Virus record (IMG/VR): IMGVR_UViG_3300032516_000233
Location: 1-21,215 of that record
Direction: 5' to 3' (one strand)
Length of the DNA: 21,215 bases
DNA from: a virus
Position 1 is the stretch's first letter. Every line of letters starts with the position of its first letter. Below the pieces are notes generated by a model. That model saw nothing but the letters and a program-made list of their open reading frames with translations, did not search any database and was not told where the DNA came from. Below, piece after piece: positions 19,082 through 21,215 of this stretch. The translations under genes and the position numbers were made by a program.

Positions 19082-21215
19082 TGGCCCTCAGCTCGATGGT
19101 GGTTCGCATTGCTGCCAACACGGAGGAACTGCGGAAGAACCTCCTTGAAGGCCGCAACGCCATCGAAGCCCTTGGCCCATCTGTCGATAAGCTGGCGGCC
19201 AAGTGGACCGCGAACAGCGCCAAGCTCGTGCAGGACGCACGGAACGCCACCGCGGCCGTTGACAAGATCGGCGCCTCTACGCTCACTGCTGGGGACGCCT
19301 CTTCGGCGCTCAAGAAACTTGAAGCGGGCATGGCGCAGCTGGCTCGTGAGAGTAAGCCTATCCCGCCGCTGATGCAGGAAACCGCGGAGAAACTGCGGGC
19401 GGTGGCGGATGCCAGTGGGAAGGCCGACGCTACGAGCAAGGGGTTCTTCAGCACGCTCATGGGCGGCGTGACGGCGGGCAACCTCATCTCGGGTGCCCTC
19501 ACGAAGATCGCTGAAGTCGGGCTGGATGCGTTCATAAAGATGGCCGGGGCGATTCCCTCGCTCATCGACCACACGATCACATTGGGCGGGTCGCTGTACG
19601 ACATGTCGCTCAAGACCGGCGCGTCGGTGGAGAACCTGTCGGCGCTTCGCTATGTGGCGGGGCAGGCCGGGATCGGCTTCTCTTCCTTCAACACCATCCT
19701 TGTGAAGATGGAGCAGACCCTCGGCACGACCGGGCCCAAGGCAGAGGAGCTACAGAAGAAGCTCGCCCTTCTCCATCTCGACCTGAACACGCTCAAAAAC
19801 TCCAAACCCGACGAAGCGTTCATCGCCATCATGACGGCGCTGGAGGCGGTGCCGAACCGTGCGGACCAGGCCGCCATCGGCGTTGCCCTGTTCGGCAAGG
19901 GCTTCAAGGAGATGGCGGGGCTGACCCAAGAGAGCATGACGGCGATGCTCGCCGATGCCAAAGATCTCGGCCTCGTGATGTCCACCGAGACGGCGGCGGC
20001 GGCTGACGCGGCGGGGGATGCCTTCGCGCGGATCCGGATGCAGATCGAAGCGGTCGGGCTGCGGATCGGGGCGGCTTTCCTGCCGGCGATCATCGGGCTG
20101 GCCGACCACCTTTCGACCCTCCTGAAAGGCGCGGTCGACGAGACCAATAAATCACTGGGCGAGATGGGTGGCGGGGGTGGGTTTATCGCGGTAGTGGCGC
20201 GCGCAATGGGCACTGGCAACGAGGCGATCGCGGCGCAGGTCACGCTGTACGAATACCTCCGCGATGCCATGATCCAAGTGGCGCGCTACGGCATCGAACC
20301 GTTGATCACGGCCTTCGGGTTCGTCGCCTCGGAACTGGCGCAAGAGGCGGCTGATTACAACCATCTCCTCCTCGTGGTTGATCGGCTTCGGCAAGGGTAT
20401 GCGTATCTCACGCTTGGGATGCGACAGGTGCAGTCGGTCGGCACAGGCGACCTGTACAAGAAGAGCCTCGAAGAAGCGCGGCAAGCTGTTGACAACGCCA
20501 ACAAGTCCGTTGAGAAGCATCGCGCGGCGATGCTGGCGAACGAGCAGACTGCAAAGGATTGGGCGGGTGCCTCCAAGGCCGCCAACCTAGAGATCGAAGC
20601 CGCGCTGAACAAACTCGGCAAAACACATCTCGACGTTGCAGGGATCATCGCAAAAGGCGCCGCGCAGAGCCGGGCGGCGTACGGCGGGGTGGGCGTGGAA
20701 GTGGACGTGGCCAGCGCGAAAGGCGAGAAGGCCCTAGCTACGCTGACCGCAGAGGCGGCCAAACTCACGACCGCATTCTTGACTCTGCAGGCGCAAGGCG
20801 CCACGGGCGAGCAGATCTTTGCGGCGCTCGGGTCGGGCGCGTCGGGCCTGCGCGCGAAGTTCGCCGAACTCGGGCTGTCGGTGCCGGCTGAGGTCCAGAA
20901 GGTCACGGACGCGATCAAGAAGCTCGGGCAGGCCACGTTCATCAAAGAGGCGATGCAAACACAGGCCGCTGACGTCGCCAAGATCCTGGCGGGCATGGGG
21001 AAGGGGTACGCCGCGCTCCTCGAGAAACAACACGATACGTCAATGAAAGCGGCGACGGGCAACGTGGCGATCGCGGCGAAGGCCGAGAAAGACATCCTCG
21101 CGTTGCAGGACGATTCACTCCAGAAGCGGCTCACCCTCATCCGGTGGGACATGGACGAACGTCGGGCGGCACTGGACAAGAACAGCTCAACTTACGCCGT
21201 GGCCCTTAGGACGAT
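19081..21215 (+). CDS. Tape measure protein (partial, runs off the window)
   Basis: The open frame starts at ATG 19081 (TGATG overlap) and continues to the window end without a stop; 711 residues are visible. The tape measure fills the tail lumen and sets tail length. It shows helical N-terminal coiled-coil regions (residues about 10-120), a hydrophobic Gly-rich stretch (about 121-150, FFSTLMGGVTAGNLISGAL), and a conserved block that is typical of many siphophage tape measures (about 175-300: LYDMSLKTGASVENLSALRYVAGQAG in parts, DEAFIAIMTALEAVPNRADQAA and ALFGKGFKEMAGL). Long Ala-rich heptad-like helices then follow (460-690). Full length cannot be known. Confidence 0.92.
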   Translation, partial: MALSSMVVRIAANTEELRKNLLEGRNAIEALGPSVDKLAAKWTANSAKLVQDARNATAAVDKIGASTLTAGDASSALKKLEAGMAQLARESKPIPPLMQETAEKLRAVADASGKADATSKGFFSTLMGGVTAGNLISGALTKIAEVGLDAFIKMAGAIPSLIDHTITLGGSLYDMSLKTGASVENLSALRYVAGQAGIGFSSFNTILVKMEQTLGTTGPKAEELQKKLALLHLDLNTLKNSKPDEAFIAIMTALEAVPNRADQAAIGVALFGKGFKEMAGLTQESMTAMLADAKDLGLVMSTETAAAADAAGDAFARIRMQIEAVGLRIGAAFLPAIIGLADHLSTLLKGAVDETNKSLGEMGGGGGFIAVVARAMGTGNEAIAAQVTLYEYLRDAMIQVARYGIEPLITAFGFVASELAQEAADYNHLLLVVDRLRQGYAYLTLGMRQVQSVGTGDLYKKSLEEARQAVDNANKSVEKHRAAMLANEQTAKDWAGASKAANLEIEAALNKLGKTHLDVAGIIAKGAAQSRAAYGGVGVEVDVASAKGEKALATLTAEAAKLTTAFLTLQAQGATGEQIFAALGSGASGLRAKFAELGLSVPAEVQKVTDAIKKLGQATFIKEAMQTQAADVAKILAGMGKGYAALLEKQHDTSMKAATGNVAIAAKAEKDILALQDDSLQKRLTLIRWDMDERRAALDKNSSTYAVALRT

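Noticed and set aside
1-21215. tRNA genes, CRISPR arrays, insertion sequences, integrase or attachment sites
   Set aside because: No cloverleaf, regular spaced repeat, transposase or recombinase frame was seen on either strand.

Overview
This window is a late-gene (morphogenesis) segment of a tailed, HK97-fold siphophage or prophage. Every gene I can support reads on the + strand. Gene order runs from terminase through portal, protease, capsid, neck and tail tube to tape measure. Many genes overlap by 1-8 bases, and no rRNA, tRNA, insertion sequence, CRISPR array or host metabolic gene is seen. The DNA is GC-rich with many G/C third positions, so the host is probably a high-GC bacterium. Nothing here identifies the host, and no attachment site, integrase or lysis gene is present to show whether the phage is temperate.

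Layout. 1-1265: C-terminal half of the large terminase, a small helix-turn-helix protein and two tiny membrane-type ORFs. 1273-3048: portal with a long C-terminal extension. 3051-6028: six genes of virion-surface type (a tandem pair, a carboxypeptidase-regulatory-like beta domain, an Ala/Val/Gly repeat protein and a small zinc-ribbon protein) placed between portal and protease. 6025-8818: S49 prohead protease, a short ribbon-helix-helix protein, a 290-base non-coding stretch and the major capsid protein. 8831-12291: six capsid-adjacent structural genes, including two more tandem paralog pairs. 12315-15814: neck module, made of a head-tail connector carrying an inserted Ig-like module, a head-closure protein, a fibre-like protein with a related Ig-like module, small ORFs and a tail-completion protein. 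15828-17823: zinc-ribbon protein, a long tail tube protein, a small ORF and a second short tail tube paralog. 17900-18657: tail assembly chaperone with a textbook -1 frameshift site. 18650-19081: HK97 gp10-like protein. 19081 to the end: tape measure protein, running off the window.

How the genes work together. Terminase pumps DNA through the portal into a prohead built from the capsid protein, whose N-terminal helical region probably replaces a separate scaffold and is removed by the S49 protease. The connector, head-closure and tail-completion proteins join the filled head to a tail made of tube subunits, which is assembled around the tape measure with the G and GT chaperones. The many beta-rich small proteins probably decorate capsid, neck and tail.

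The most unusual points are the Ig-like module inserted in the connector and related to one in the neighbouring fibre-like protein, four separate tandem paralog pairs of virion genes (one of them the tail tube), and the A_AAA_AAC slippery site with a downstream hairpin. All functions are inferred from reading the translated sequence; no database search was run.
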